Shown here piece after piece: positions 1 to 7,581 of a DNA stretch of 64,000 nucleotides (its first letter is position 1; each line of letters opens with the position of its first letter). The position numbers and the translations under genes were made by a program. The stretch lies in assembly GCF_009830945.1 (NCBI RefSeq), contig NZ_VWVV01000029.1:33048-97047 (forward strand), read 5' to 3'. Source of the stretch: Nocardiopsis sp. FR4. Its GTDB lineage: Bacteria; Actinomycetota; Actinomycetes; Streptosporangiales; Streptosporangiaceae. Under the pieces are notes generated by a model, which saw nothing but the letters and a program-made list of their open reading frames with translations, was not told the origin of the DNA and ran no database searches.

Positions 1-1026
1 ACCAACGCCTCCAGCATGTTGGAGGCCCTCACCCGCGACCTCGACCTGACCCCGCTCGAGGCCGAGTCACTGCTGGAGGCCCAGGAGGCCGCCATCGAGA
101 CCGACGCCGAGGCCGCTGAGGCCGCCGGCGCCGCCTACGCGGGCTCGCTGTTCGACACCGACACCCAGGAGCTCACCGTCCTGGTCACCGACGCCGCGCT
201 CGTCGACGAGGTCGAGGCCACCGGAGCCGAGGCCACCGTCGTCGCCCACGGCAGCGAGGGCCTGGCCGAGGTCGTGGAGGACCTCAACGAGGCCGACGCC
301 CAGGAGGGCGTCCTGGGCTGGTACCCCGACACCGCCAGCGACACGGTCGTGGTCGAGGTGCTCAAGGGCGCCGACGTCGACGCCCTGCTGGCCGACGCCG
401 GCGTGGACGCCTCCGCCGTCCAGGTGGAGGAGGTCAGCGAGGTTCCCCAGACCTACGCCGACATCATCGGCGGCCTGGCCTACTACATGGGCGGACGCTG
501 CTCGGTCGGCTTCCCGGCCACCAACAGCGCCGGCCAGGCCGGCTTCGTGACCGCGGGCCACTGCGGCACCGTCGGCACCAGCGTCACCATCGGCGACGGC
601 CGCGGCGTCTTCGAGCGCTCGGTCTTCCCCGGCAACGACGCCGCCTTCGTCCGCGGCACCTCCAACTTCACCCTGACCAACCTCGTCTACCGCTACAACT
701 CCGGCGGCTACCAGTCGGTCACCGGCACCAGCCAGGCCCCCATCGGCTCGGCGGTGTGCCGCTCCGGCTCCACCACCGGCTGGCACTGCGGCACCATCCA
801 GGCCCGCAACCAGACCGTCCGCTACCCGCAGGGCACCGTCTACTCGCTCACCCGCACCAACGTGTGCGCCGAGCCCGGTGACTCCGGCGGCTCCTTCATC
901 TCCGGCTCGCAGGCCCAGGGCGTCACCTCCGGCGGCTCGGGCAACTGCCGTACCGGCGGCACGACCTACTACCAGGAGGTCATGCCGATGGTGAACTCCT
1001 GGGGCGTGCGCATCCGCACCAGCTGA
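1..1026 (+). CDS. Secreted S1E chymotrypsin-like serine protease (NAPase/alpha-lytic type), 5' truncated by window
   Basis: The reading frame is open from base 1, so the start codon and signal peptide lie outside the window. The visible part holds the end of an alpha-lytic-type pro-region (acidic, helical) followed by a mature protease beginning near ADIIGGLAYYMGG. The catalytic triad is visible: His at 559-561 (TAGHCG), Asp at 637-639 (GNDAAF) and Ser at 883-885 (GDSGGS). Cysteine pairs expected for the family (CSVGF/HCG, CRSGS/WHCG, VCAEPGDSGG/GNC) are present. Family members are exported as zymogens, fold with help of the pro-region and cleave themselves. Similarity to remembered Nocardiopsis NAPase sequences is the main taxonomic clue. 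The gene is host, not prophage. Confidence 0.95.
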   Translation, partial: TNASSMLEALTRDLDLTPLEAESLLEAQEAAIETDAEAAEAAGAAYAGSLFDTDTQELTVLVTDAALVDEVEATGAEATVVAHGSEGLAEVVEDLNEADAQEGVLGWYPDTASDTVVVEVLKGADVDALLADAGVDASAVQVEEVSEVPQTYADIIGGLAYYMGGRCSVGFPATNSAGQAGFVTAGHCGTVGTSVTIGDGRGVFERSVFPGNDAAFVRGTSNFTLTNLVYRYNSGGYQSVTGTSQAPIGSAVCRSGSTTGWHCGTIQARNQTVRYPQGTVYSLTRTNVCAEPGDSGGSFISGSQAQGVTSGGSGNCRTGGTTYYQEVMPMVNSWGVRIRTS

Positions 1027-1037
1027 CACCCCCACAC

Positions 1038-1070
1038 GTCCCCCGTCCGCGCCCGGCGCGGGCGGGGGAC
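1038..1070. terminator. Convergent terminator between protease and dop
   Basis: A GC-rich stem of about 14 bp with one wobble pair (GTCCCCCG...CGGGGGAC outer part) lies between the protease stop and the leftward dop stop. The stem is nearly symmetrical and can serve both directions. Confidence 0.7.
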
Positions 1071-1080
1071 GCCCGTGTGC

Positions 1081-2598
1081 TCAGCGCCCGCCGGTGAGCA
1101 CCGCGACCAGGTCGACCGCGGTCTCGGAGGCGTCCAGGAGCTCACCCACGTGCTCCTTGGTCCCCCGGCGCGGCTCCAGCGTGGGCACCCGCTGCAGCGA
1201 GTCGTAGCCCGGCAGGTCGAAGATCACCGAGTCCCAGGAGGCGGCGGCCACCTCGTCGGCGTACTTGGCCAGGCAGCGCCCGCGGAAGTAGGCGCGGGTG
1301 TCCTCCGGCGGCTCGGTGACCGCGCGCTCCACCTCCGGCTCCTCCAGAAGGCGGCGCATCCGCCCGCGCGCCACCAGGCGGTTGTAGATGCCCTTGTCCG
1401 CACGCACGTCGGAGTACTGCAGGTCCACCAGCTGCAGGCGCGGGTGCGACCAGTCCAGGCCGTCCCGGGACCGGTAGCCCTCCAGCACCTTGAGCTTGGC
1501 CACCCAGTCCAGCTCGTCGGCCAGGCTCATCGGGTCGGTGCCCAGCCGGTGCAGCACCGACTCCCAGCGGTCCAGGATGTCGGCGGTGTCGGGGTCCACG
1601 TCGGTGCCGAACCGGTCCTCCACGTACTTGCGGGCCTGGTCCAGGTACTCCGCCTGCAGCTCCAGGGCGGTCATCCGGCGACCGTCGCGCAGCCGCACCC
1701 GGTGCGTGAGCCCGGGATCGTGCGAGATCGCCCGCAGGTCGGCCACCGGGGTCTCCAGGGACAGGTCCACGCTCAGGAACCCGTCCTCGATCATGGACAG
1801 CACCAGCGCGGTCATGCCCAGCTTCAGGTAGGTGGAGACCTCGCTCATGTTGGCGTCGCCGATGATCACGTGCAGGCGCCGGTAGCGGTCGGGATCGGCG
1901 TGCGGTTCGTCACGCGTGTTGATGATGGGCCGCTTCAGGGTGGTCTCCAACCCCACCTCGACCTCGAAGAAATCGGCGCGCTGGGAGATCTGGTACCCGC
2001 TGCCCTGCCCGTCGGAGCCGATGCCGACCTTTCCCGCGCCCGTCACCACCTGCCGCGAGACGAAGAACGGGATCAGGTGCCGCACGATGTCCCCGAACGG
2101 CGTCGACCGGTTCATCAGGTAGTTCTCGTGGCAGCCGTAGGAGGCGCCCTTGTTGTCGGTGTTGTTCTTGTACAGCTGGATGGGCTCGATCCCCGGCGTG
2201 GCTCCCGCCCGCGCGGCGGCATCGGCCATCACCCGCTCCCCCGCCTTGTCCCACAGCACCGCGTCGCGCGGGTTGGTCACCTCCGGGGCCGAGTACTCGG
2301 GGTGGGCGTGGTCCACGTACAGCCGGGCACCGTTGGTGAGGATGACGTTGGCCAGCCCCAGGTCCTCGTCGGTGAGCTGGGTGGGGTCGGCGACCTCGCG
2401 GGCCAGGTCGAAGCCGCGCGCGTCGCGCAGCGGGTTCTCCTCCTCGAAGTCCCAACGGGCACGCCGCGCCCGGGCCGCCGAGGCCGCCAGGTAGGCGTTG
2501 ACCACCTGGGTGGAGGTGACCATCGCGTTGGCCCCGGGATTGCCTGGCACGGAGATCCCGTACTCGGTCTCGATACCCATAATCCGCCGCACACTCAT
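1081..2598 (-). CDS. dop: Pup deamidase/depupylase Dop
   Basis: 505 residues, normal length for Dop. The N-terminus (RIMGIETEYGIS) carries the glutamine-synthetase-like ATP/Mg site, and an early segment (NPLRDARGFDL, then an acidic stretch) matches the Dop-specific loop absent from PafA. Other family blocks are NGARLYVDHAHPEYS, QLYKNNTDNKGASYG and RLHVIIGDANMSE. Dop deamidates the C-terminal Gln of Pup to Glu and removes Pup from substrates. Gene order arc-(membrane protein)-dop fits the actinobacterial Pup-proteasome locus. The start at 2598 is favoured because the conserved N-terminal motif begins at residue 6. The prophage now lies between dop and most of arc, so dop must rely on a local promoter or on prophage-edge transcription. 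Confidence 0.95.
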   Translation of the reverse strand: MSVRRIMGIETEYGISVPGNPGANAMVTSTQVVNAYLAASAARARRARWDFEEENPLRDARGFDLAREVADPTQLTDEDLGLANVILTNGARLYVDHAHPEYSAPEVTNPRDAVLWDKAGERVMADAAARAGATPGIEPIQLYKNNTDNKGASYGCHENYLMNRSTPFGDIVRHLIPFFVSRQVVTGAGKVGIGSDGQGSGYQISQRADFFEVEVGLETTLKRPIINTRDEPHADPDRYRRLHVIIGDANMSEVSTYLKLGMTALVLSMIEDGFLSVDLSLETPVADLRAISHDPGLTHRVRLRDGRRMTALELQAEYLDQARKYVEDRFGTDVDPDTADILDRWESVLHRLGTDPMSLADELDWVAKLKVLEGYRSRDGLDWSHPRLQLVDLQYSDVRADKGIYNRLVARGRMRRLLEEPEVERAVTEPPEDTRAYFRGRCLAKYADEVAAASWDSVIFDLPGYDSLQRVPTLEPRRGTKEHVGELLDASETAVDLVAVLTGGR

Positions 2599-2809
2599 GG
2601 TGAGAGGTTATCCACCGTGGCCCGGTCTTGAACGCTTCCGCGCCAATTGTGGCCCAAGTGCCGCGTTCCCGGGCGTTGCGCGCAGACCTCGGGCACCGGT
2701 GCCACCGCAGGTCACACCGTCCTCCGCACTATCCGGACCCGTGGCCGCCCGCTCACGGAAAGACAGCGGCGCCGGCCCCGCGCGCGGCCGTGCCGTGCGG
2801 GCACGCGCC

Positions 2810-3154
2810 TCACCCCACCGCCCTCCCACGCCGAGAACCCGCGGTGAACACGCACGCGCCCCAGAGCACGAGCACGGCCAGCGTCCCGAGGCGGGCCGCG
2901 GGGGCCTCCTCGGTGAGGGTGTGGGTCTCGCCGCCGACGGTGACCTCCCACGAGCACACCCGCCCCGGAGGCCACCAGGACCAGTGCGCCGTGCCGTGGA
3001 GGGAAGCGTCCGGGGTCAGGGGACAGGCCAGGGCGTCGGTGGTGTACCACTCCAGCCCCAGGAGGGCGCACCACACCAGGGCGGCGAGCGCCCACAGGGC
3101 CGCCCAGCCGAGGAACACGCGGGAGAACGGCTTCTTACCGGCCATGGTCGTCAC
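2810..3154 (-). CDS. Small two-TM membrane protein between arc and dop
   Basis: 114 residues starting at GTG 3154 (an internal ATG at 3145 is an alternative). Two hydrophobic helices are visible: residues ~14-34 (FLGWAALWALAALVWCALLG) and ~88-105. Between them is a short extracytoplasmic-looking domain with two Cys (ACPL, RVCSWE). No family recognised. It lies on the dop strand, 212 bp upstream of dop and downstream of the arc terminator, so it is probably host DNA. The 2599-2809 gap shows no further gene and may hold the dop promoter. Confidence 0.6.
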   Translation of the reverse strand: MTTMAGKKPFSRVFLGWAALWALAALVWCALLGLEWYTTDALACPLTPDASLHGTAHWSWWPPGRVCSWEVTVGGETHTLTEEAPAARLGTLAVLVLWGACVFTAGSRRGRAVG

Positions 3155-3206
3155 GGGGGTTCGGTACCACGGTCAGCGCCGCGGCAAACCGCCCCTGGCG
3201 CGGAGA

Positions 3207-3235
3207 GGGGCCGACCGGAAGGTCCGGTCGGCCCC
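3207..3235 (-). terminator. Terminator downstream of arc
   Basis: Perfect 13-bp stem GGGGCCGACCGGA / TCCGGTCGGCCCC with loop AGG, 22 bp beyond the arc stop codon on the leftward strand. It ends the arc transcript before the membrane protein gene. Confidence 0.75.
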
Positions 3236-3257
3236 AGGGCGCTCTCAGAACGCGTTG

Positions 3258-3350
3258 CTACAGGTACTGGCCGGTGTTGGGCACCGTGTCGATGCTGCGG
3301 CCGGAGTCCGCGCCCTTCTTGCCGGTGACCAGGGTCCGGATGTAGACGAT
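3258..3350 (-). pseudogene. arc: 3' terminal fragment of proteasomal ATPase gene arc/mpa, prophage attachment site
   Basis: Read leftward, the DNA encodes IVYIRTLVTGKKG, then SGRSIDTVPNTGQYL and a TAG at 3258-3260. This is the conserved end of ARC/Mpa, whose final GQYL docks into the 20S proteasome. Upstream of Ile the frame loses similarity (TARTVW) and hits TGA at 3378-3380, so only about 31 codons of arc are here. The integrase gene begins 68 bp away. The simplest reading is that the crossover (att core) lies within or at the edge of this segment and that the large 5' part of arc sits beyond the far end of the prophage, probably fused to a phage-borne copy of the same 3' end. No second copy of this sequence is present in the window. 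Confidence 0.85.
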
Positions 3351-3417
3351 CCACACGGTACGGGCAGTTTGACCAGCTCAGGGACATGCCGGACGCACCC
3401 TTGTTAACACGCTGCTA

Positions 3418-4608
3418 TCACGCTGCCAGGTGCATCTTTTCGTACTGCTGGTTGAGCATCTGGCGTGCTGACGCCACCGACCCCTGGAGCAGGTGCCAGT
3501 AGACACGCTCCGTGATCATCGAGTTCTTGTGCCCCATGATCCGCGCTAGCTGAGGGAGGGGCATCTTGTCCCGGATGCACCGTGCCGCGAAGTCGTGCCG
3601 CAGCCAGTGGAAGACGAACTCCTCCGGCAGCTCCGCCGCTCCCACCCCGTCCCGGAAGTCCTCATAGTAGGTGGGCCGGTGGGGGTGTGGCGCCGACTTC
3701 CCCGGGCAGAGGAACCCGTCCTCGCCGATCGAGTACGCCTCGGCGTGGTTGATGATCTTCTCGTACAGGAAGTCGGCCACGGGAACCTCTCGGAACTCCT
3801 CGGGCTTCCGGTGCTTGAGGGGCGCCAGCGTGTTCGCCTTGAGCACCTGGCGGTTGATGCGCAGGACGTATCCCTCGTTCCCCTCGACCAGCTGATTCAT
3901 GCGGACGGCGAGCGCTTCTCCGATGCGCATTCCTGCCGCGTGGCCGAAGTACACCGAGAGCTGCCACGGCCCGTGCAGGCGGCTTGCCAGGATGTCCAAC
4001 TGTTCCAGTGTCGGGGAGACGAACACGCGCGATTCCACGTGGGCGGGCAGGGCCACGTTGACGCAGGGGCTGGTCTCGATCACCTTGCTCTCGCGCAGGT
4101 CAGCGAAGACCGCGGATACCGCGATGTAGATGGTCGCGACGGTGTTGGGGGCGAATCTACCCTCGCAGTGCTTCACCAACGCCTTCACGTGCTCGCGGCT
4201 GACCTCGGTCTCTCCCAGATCTCCGAAGCGGATCCCGTCCACATGGAAGTCGTACACGTGGTTGCGCAGGCTGTACCCGTAGTGGGCGGTCGTGCTCTCC
4301 GAGCCGATCCGGGTGGCGAGGAAGGCTTCGGCTGCTTCCTTGAAGGGGCGCTGCTTACGCTTCGGGGCCTTGACGACCTCTTCAAGGGCACGCGCTCCCT
4401 CGACCTTCTTGGCCCACCGGTTGGCTGCGCCCCAGTGGTCTCCGTCGTACTCCTTCTTCTTGAAGGTCGCGGTCTGGAGACGCGATCCGCGGCCACCGTT
4501 ACGCCAGTAGACGGTGACCGTGTGGGGGCACTTCGACCAGATCCGGTCACGCTTCCTCTTGTCGGTCACTCCGTTGGCGCACTCGCAGCGCTTAGCAACC
4601 GTTGCCAT
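3418..4608 (-). CDS. int: Tyrosine-recombinase integrase
   Basis: 396 residues. A Cys-containing arm-type N-terminus is followed by a SAM-like core-binding domain (~90-190) and the catalytic domain. Catalytic residues visible: Arg228 (GMRIGEAL), His334-x-x-Arg337 (HWLRH), His360 (GHKNSMITERV) and Tyr370 (VYWH). It cuts and rejoins attP and attB; being the first gene inside the arc fragment, it is expected to act there. Its start shares one base with the upstream HTH gene stop (TGATG), implying translational coupling to the excisionase-type gene. Confidence 0.95.
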   Translation of the reverse strand: MATVAKRCECANGVTDKRKRDRIWSKCPHTVTVYWRNGGRGSRLQTATFKKKEYDGDHWGAANRWAKKVEGARALEEVVKAPKRKQRPFKEAAEAFLATRIGSESTTAHYGYSLRNHVYDFHVDGIRFGDLGETEVSREHVKALVKHCEGRFAPNTVATIYIAVSAVFADLRESKVIETSPCVNVALPAHVESRVFVSPTLEQLDILASRLHGPWQLSVYFGHAAGMRIGEALAVRMNQLVEGNEGYVLRINRQVLKANTLAPLKHRKPEEFREVPVADFLYEKIINHAEAYSIGEDGFLCPGKSAPHPHRPTYYEDFRDGVGAAELPEEFVFHWLRHDFAARCIRDKMPLPQLARIMGHKNSMITERVYWHLLQGSVASARQMLNQQYEKMHLAA

Positions 4609-4790
4609 CAGAGCACGTTCCTGTTCAGGAAGTCCTCGACGTTGCGCTCACGGAAACGCAGGTGGCGGCCGACCTTGATACCCCTCAACCCCCACTCACG
4701 CCACCTGTCGTAGATGGTCTTCTTGGGAACGCTGAGGTAGGCGGCTACATCGTCCGGCGTGAGGAGACGGTTGGAACCTCCAAGTGACAC
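4608..4790 (-). CDS. Excisionase-type HTH protein
   Basis: 60 residues forming one winged-helix domain of the MerR/excisionase superfamily: LLTPDDVAAYLSVPKKTIYDRW followed by the wing GIKVGRHLRFRERNVEDFL. Such proteins bend DNA at att sites and bias integrase toward excision. It overlaps integrase by one base, which supports the role. Confidence 0.85.
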   Translation of the reverse strand: MSLGGSNRLLTPDDVAAYLSVPKKTIYDRWREWGLRGIKVGRHLRFRERNVEDFLNRNVL

Positions 4791-4807
4791 GGGGGCTCGC
4801 TTTCTAG

Positions 4808-5413
4808 CTAGTCAGGTTCTGGGCTCTCGCCCATCTGATCGGGTCGTGTGGTGCTCTTCGCCCTCTCCTGAGGGGTCTCTCCGAAGTCGGTCAGCCACCG
4901 GACCGCCCCATCCACGTCGTGGTACGGAGGGATGCCCTCCGGACGCGAGTACAGGTGGAAGTCCAACAGGTGACGGCGCAACGTCTCCGGGTCACGGGTG
5001 GTACTCAGGGGCCACTGGCCGTCGAGCCACCGCCAAGCATCGTGGGCCGGGACTGTCCCGACCCCAGTCACCTCTACCTCGCCCTGGGCGGTCGGTGGAA
5101 GCAGGAGGGTCGAGGGCGTCACGTGGAACGCTGCGGCCAGGGCCAGGAGATCGTCCACGTCAACGCGGCGCTTCCCGTGCTCGATCCGGGTGATCGCTCC
5201 GGGGATGGTCGGACGTCCGTGATCCTCTGTGAGGCGCCGGGCGAGTTCGGTCGTGCTGAGGTTGCGCAGTGCTCGGAGGCGGCGCACGTTGGCGGCGACC
5301 TGATGCCCGGTGGGGCCGAGATCGTTGGATCGTCGCGCCTGCTGGGGTTGGTTTTCGCTCATCTTGAGAGTGTCCCATCGCAACATGGCCGGGGCCGCTT
5401 CCTCCTCTCTCAT
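4808..5413 (-). CDS. XRE-family HTH transcriptional regulator
   Basis: 201 residues if started at ATG 5413; an internal ATG at 5362 (MSENQ) gives 184 and keeps the whole domain. A Cro/C1 HTH spans ~37-100 of the long form (VAANVRRLRALRNLSTTELARRL ... ITRIEHGKRRVDVDDLLALA). The C-terminal half has Trp-rich segments seen in many actinobacterial repressors and no catalytic motif. Divergent from the DUF2637 gene, with a palindrome (5443-5463) between them, so it may control itself and that gene as well as the int-xis unit 17 bp downstream. Confidence 0.8.
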   Translation of the reverse strand: MREEEAAPAMLRWDTLKMSENQPQQARRSNDLGPTGHQVAANVRRLRALRNLSTTELARRLTEDHGRPTIPGAITRIEHGKRRVDVDDLLALAAAFHVTPSTLLLPPTAQGEVEVTGVGTVPAHDAWRWLDGQWPLSTTRDPETLRRHLLDFHLYSRPEGIPPYHDVDGAVRWLTDFGETPQERAKSTTRPDQMGESPEPD

Positions 5414-5442
5414 GTAGCGTTCTCATTCATCACGCTTGAATC

Positions 5443-5463
5443 TTATACCATCTTGGTAGAAGC
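5443..5463. promoter_or_regulatory. Candidate operator of the 4808 XRE regulator
   Basis: Inverted repeat TACCA-TCT-TGGTA at 5446-5458, extendable on both sides to a 21-bp palindrome with one mismatched pair (CTTA...GAAG arms). It lies in the divergent region between regulator and DUF2637 gene. Confidence 0.5.
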
Positions 5464-5475
5464 TTGGGTCATAAA

Positions 5476-5542
5476 GGTGGGGGTGCGAAGCACCCCCACC
5501 AGAAGAACGCCCCGGTGCGGCGATTGCGACGCCGCTCCGGGG
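5476..5542 (+). promoter_or_regulatory. Two consecutive strong leader hairpins before the DUF2637 gene
   Basis: Hairpin 1: GGTGGGGGTGC at 5476-5486 with GCACCCCCACC at 5490-5500, loop GAA. Hairpin 2: CCCCGG-T-GCGGCG at 5510-5522 with CGCCGC-T-CCGGGG at 5530-5542. Neither is followed by a T tract. They sit in the probable 5' leader of the gene at 5579 and may attenuate it or insulate it from leftward transcription. Confidence 0.5.
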
Positions 5543-5578
5543 CTCTACCCGAACCCCTGAGACCGCAGGAGTCGAGTC

Positions 5579-6652
5579 GTGTCCGATCGTATCCCCGCCG
5601 CCCTTACAGCGGCAGCCTCCATCCCCTGGTGGGATCTCACACCCGCCCTCGTGGGCCTCGCCCTCATCCTCCTAACCGCAACCAAGCTCGCCGCGGCCGG
5701 GGTCAAAGCGATACGCGACCTCCCCGAAGACCAACGCGACGACCTCGTCCAACTCCTCCTTACTGTCGCCTTCCTCATCGTCGTCGGCATGCTGGTGGCC
5801 GAAGGCATCATCGGATTCGCCCGTGACGAGATGGGCCTCGGCCCTGTGCTTTCCGTCGCGGTGTTCCTCGGTATCGACGGCGTGGCCGGGTTCTTCGCCC
5901 ACACCGCCTACCGATGGGCGAAGGTCGGCGGTAAAGCCCTGTTCCCCCGGGCCATGGTCATCCTCATCATCACCGGGTCCGCCTGGTTCCAGTGGATCCA
6001 CGCCGCCGACCTCGCCTTGGCCGCGCAGGTCGCCCGCGCGGGGATGCCCCTCATCGCCGCCCTCCTCCTCGAAACCCTCCTCGTCTCCCGCAGGACGGCA
6101 TGGAAGCAGGCCCAGACCAACAGCGGCTCCTCGGTCCCCCGAGCACGGTGGATGTGGGACCCCATCGGGTCAGCCGGAATTACCCGACGCATGCAACTGT
6201 GGGCCGTGCCCGGCTGGGAGGACGCCCTCGAACTCCACATGATCCGGCTCGAAGCGATCCGGCGACTTCGTAGAGAGTTCGGCCCGTTCTGGTCCCGGAA
6301 GGTGCCCGCTCACATCGCGGTCCGTCTCCAGAAGGGATTCCGGGTTCAGGAGGCCGCCGACATGGTGGACACGATCATCACCGAGCACCAGGCTCACAAA
6401 GGCGGCACCGAACTTCCGCCCGAGCTTCCTCCCGCGCGTGACCCTCGCGTCTTCAACAAAGCGGTCGAGTACTACGCCCAGGCGGTCATCGGTGGCCGGG
6501 AACTTCCCTCCGAGCGTGGGTTGTGTGAGGCCTTCGACGTTCCCACGACAAACCGCCGCTGGGCCAAGCAGGTCATGAAGGCCGCCGAGGCGCGCGCGGA
6601 CGAGCACAGCACGCCAGCTTCTCCCCATGCCCACCGCCCCCTTCTCACCTGA
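5579..6652 (+). CDS. DUF2637 (SpdB2-like) membrane protein
   Basis: 357 residues from GTG 5579, with a purine-rich RBS (GCAGGA) upstream. Four hydrophobic segments lie in residues ~1-160 (LVGLALILLTATKLAAAG, LLLTVAFLIVVGMLVAEG, VLSVAVFLGIDGVAGFFA, MVILIITGSAWFQWI), then a basic region typical of DUF2637 (RRMQLWAVPGWEDALELHMIRLEA), and a C-terminal HTH-like stretch (GRELPSERGLCEAFDVPTTNRRWAKQV). Relatives are best known from Streptomyces conjugative plasmids and integrative elements (Spd spread proteins) and also occur in prophages. Function here is inferred only from family. Confidence 0.7.
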   Translation: MSDRIPAALTAAASIPWWDLTPALVGLALILLTATKLAAAGVKAIRDLPEDQRDDLVQLLLTVAFLIVVGMLVAEGIIGFARDEMGLGPVLSVAVFLGIDGVAGFFAHTAYRWAKVGGKALFPRAMVILIITGSAWFQWIHAADLALAAQVARAGMPLIAALLLETLLVSRRTAWKQAQTNSGSSVPRARWMWDPIGSAGITRRMQLWAVPGWEDALELHMIRLEAIRRLRREFGPFWSRKVPAHIAVRLQKGFRVQEAADMVDTIITEHQAHKGGTELPPELPPARDPRVFNKAVEYYAQAVIGGRELPSERGLCEAFDVPTTNRRWAKQVMKAAEARADEHSTPASPHAHRPLLT

Positions 6653-6719
6653 GAGCGAGTGCGTGGATCGGGGTTTGTGGATTGGAACCCTCCCTGATCT
6701 GCGCATAGCAGCCTGAGCA

Positions 6720-6745
6720 GGGCCCGCCGGTGTTCCGGCGGGCCC
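6720..6745 (+). terminator. Terminator after DUF2637 gene
   Basis: Stem GGGCCCGCCGG / CCGGCGGGCCC with loop TGTT, followed by CTGTTGCTT. The 320 bases 6653-6972 hold only this and the following hairpin pair; I see no gene there. Confidence 0.8.
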
Positions 6746-6905
6746 CTGTTGCTTCCGGTCATCTCACGACCCCGTGATGGCAGCATCTACGGACCTTAAG
6801 CGGCGGACCCCATCCCAACGGGACGCTACGGAAAGCGACAGCCGCCGAAGCCTATGAGCTGTCTGTGGCGCTGCGAGGTATTGGCTGCACCGCGCCGGTC
6901 ACGGT

Positions 6906-6958
6906 GGAGGGCTGCTCTCTGTAGAGAGCAGCCCTCCGGATTGCCGCAGAGCGGCAAT
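6906..6958 (-). terminator. Tandem hairpin terminator of the leftward immunity unit
   Basis: GGAGGGCTGCTCTC / GAGAGCAGCCCTCC (6906-6919 with 6924-6937, loop TGTA), then ATTGCCGC / GCGGCAAT (6940-6947 with 6951-6958). They lie just beyond the stop of the leftward PAP2-like gene and probably end that transcript. Confidence 0.65.
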
Positions 6959-6972
6959 GGTCCTCATCTGGT

Positions 6973-7581
6973 TCAGTTCAGCATCTGGAAGACGAACCCG
7001 GCGACCGTTGCGCCTAGCACCGCACCGGCCAGAGTCTGGGCGGCGGTGTGGTCACGGAGACGTACTCGGGACCACGCCACCAGCGCGACCGCCGGAACGG
7101 TGACCGCCATGTAGGGACCGTAGGTCAGCATCAGGATGACCGCCACGCCACCAGCGACCGCGGTGTGCACGGAGATCTTCCATCGGGCGGTGACCGTGAC
7201 CCCGAGGGTGATGAACAGTGTGGCTAGCATCGCGACGACGAGGGCCACCAGCGGCTGGGGACCGTCCAGCACGGCGAGCGTGGTGATACCGCCGATGACG
7301 CACACGATGATGATGAGCAGCGGGACGAGCCGCTGTTTGCGCTCCCCGACGTGGTGGTCGGTCCACCAACCGACGCGGGCACCGGCGATGAGGATCGCGT
7401 AGGGGATGATGCCGCAGAACAAGGCGGCGAGGATTCCCCAGCCGAGGCCGGCGAGGCCGGGGGCGGCGTGCCATCCCACGGCCAGCAGGATGACGACCAC
7501 CAGGATTCCTGGGGCGCAGACCTCGGTGATGATGCGGGCAGCTCGGCCGCTGGCGCTGCGGGCCGGTGTCGTCGTCTTCAT
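6973..7581 (-). CDS. PAP2-superfamily-like integral membrane protein
   Basis: 202 residues with about six hydrophobic helices. Degenerate type-2 phosphatidic acid phosphatase motifs are visible in order: KQRLVPLL (~83), KISVHTA (~136) in place of PSGH, and SRVRLRDHTAAQTLAGA (~173), close to SR-x5-H-x3-D-x-AG. The Asp of motif 3 is replaced (Gln), so hydrolase activity is uncertain. Start at 7581 overlaps the upstream gene by 4 bases (ATGA), showing a translationally coupled unit with the MAB_1171c-like and ImmA-like proteins. Confidence 0.65.
   Translation of the reverse strand: MKTTTPARSASGRAARIITEVCAPGILVVVILLAVGWHAAPGLAGLGWGILAALFCGIIPYAILIAGARVGWWTDHHVGERKQRLVPLLIIIVCVIGGITTLAVLDGPQPLVALVVAMLATLFITLGVTVTARWKISVHTAVAGGVAVILMLTYGPYMAVTVPAVALVAWSRVRLRDHTAAQTLAGAVLGATVAGFVFQMLN

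Noticed and set aside
67..1035. Long leftward ORF opposite the protease gene
   Set aside because: Composition is a GC-rich shadow of the protease reading frame, with no domain and no RBS.
1075..2631. Long rightward ORF opposite dop
   Set aside because: Antisense shadow of a well conserved gene; His/Val/Gly-rich translation without family resemblance.
2498..3407. Rightward ORFs of 259-276 codons over the dop-arc interval
   Set aside because: Arg/Pro-rich shadows running across the terminator and the arc fragment; not gene-like.
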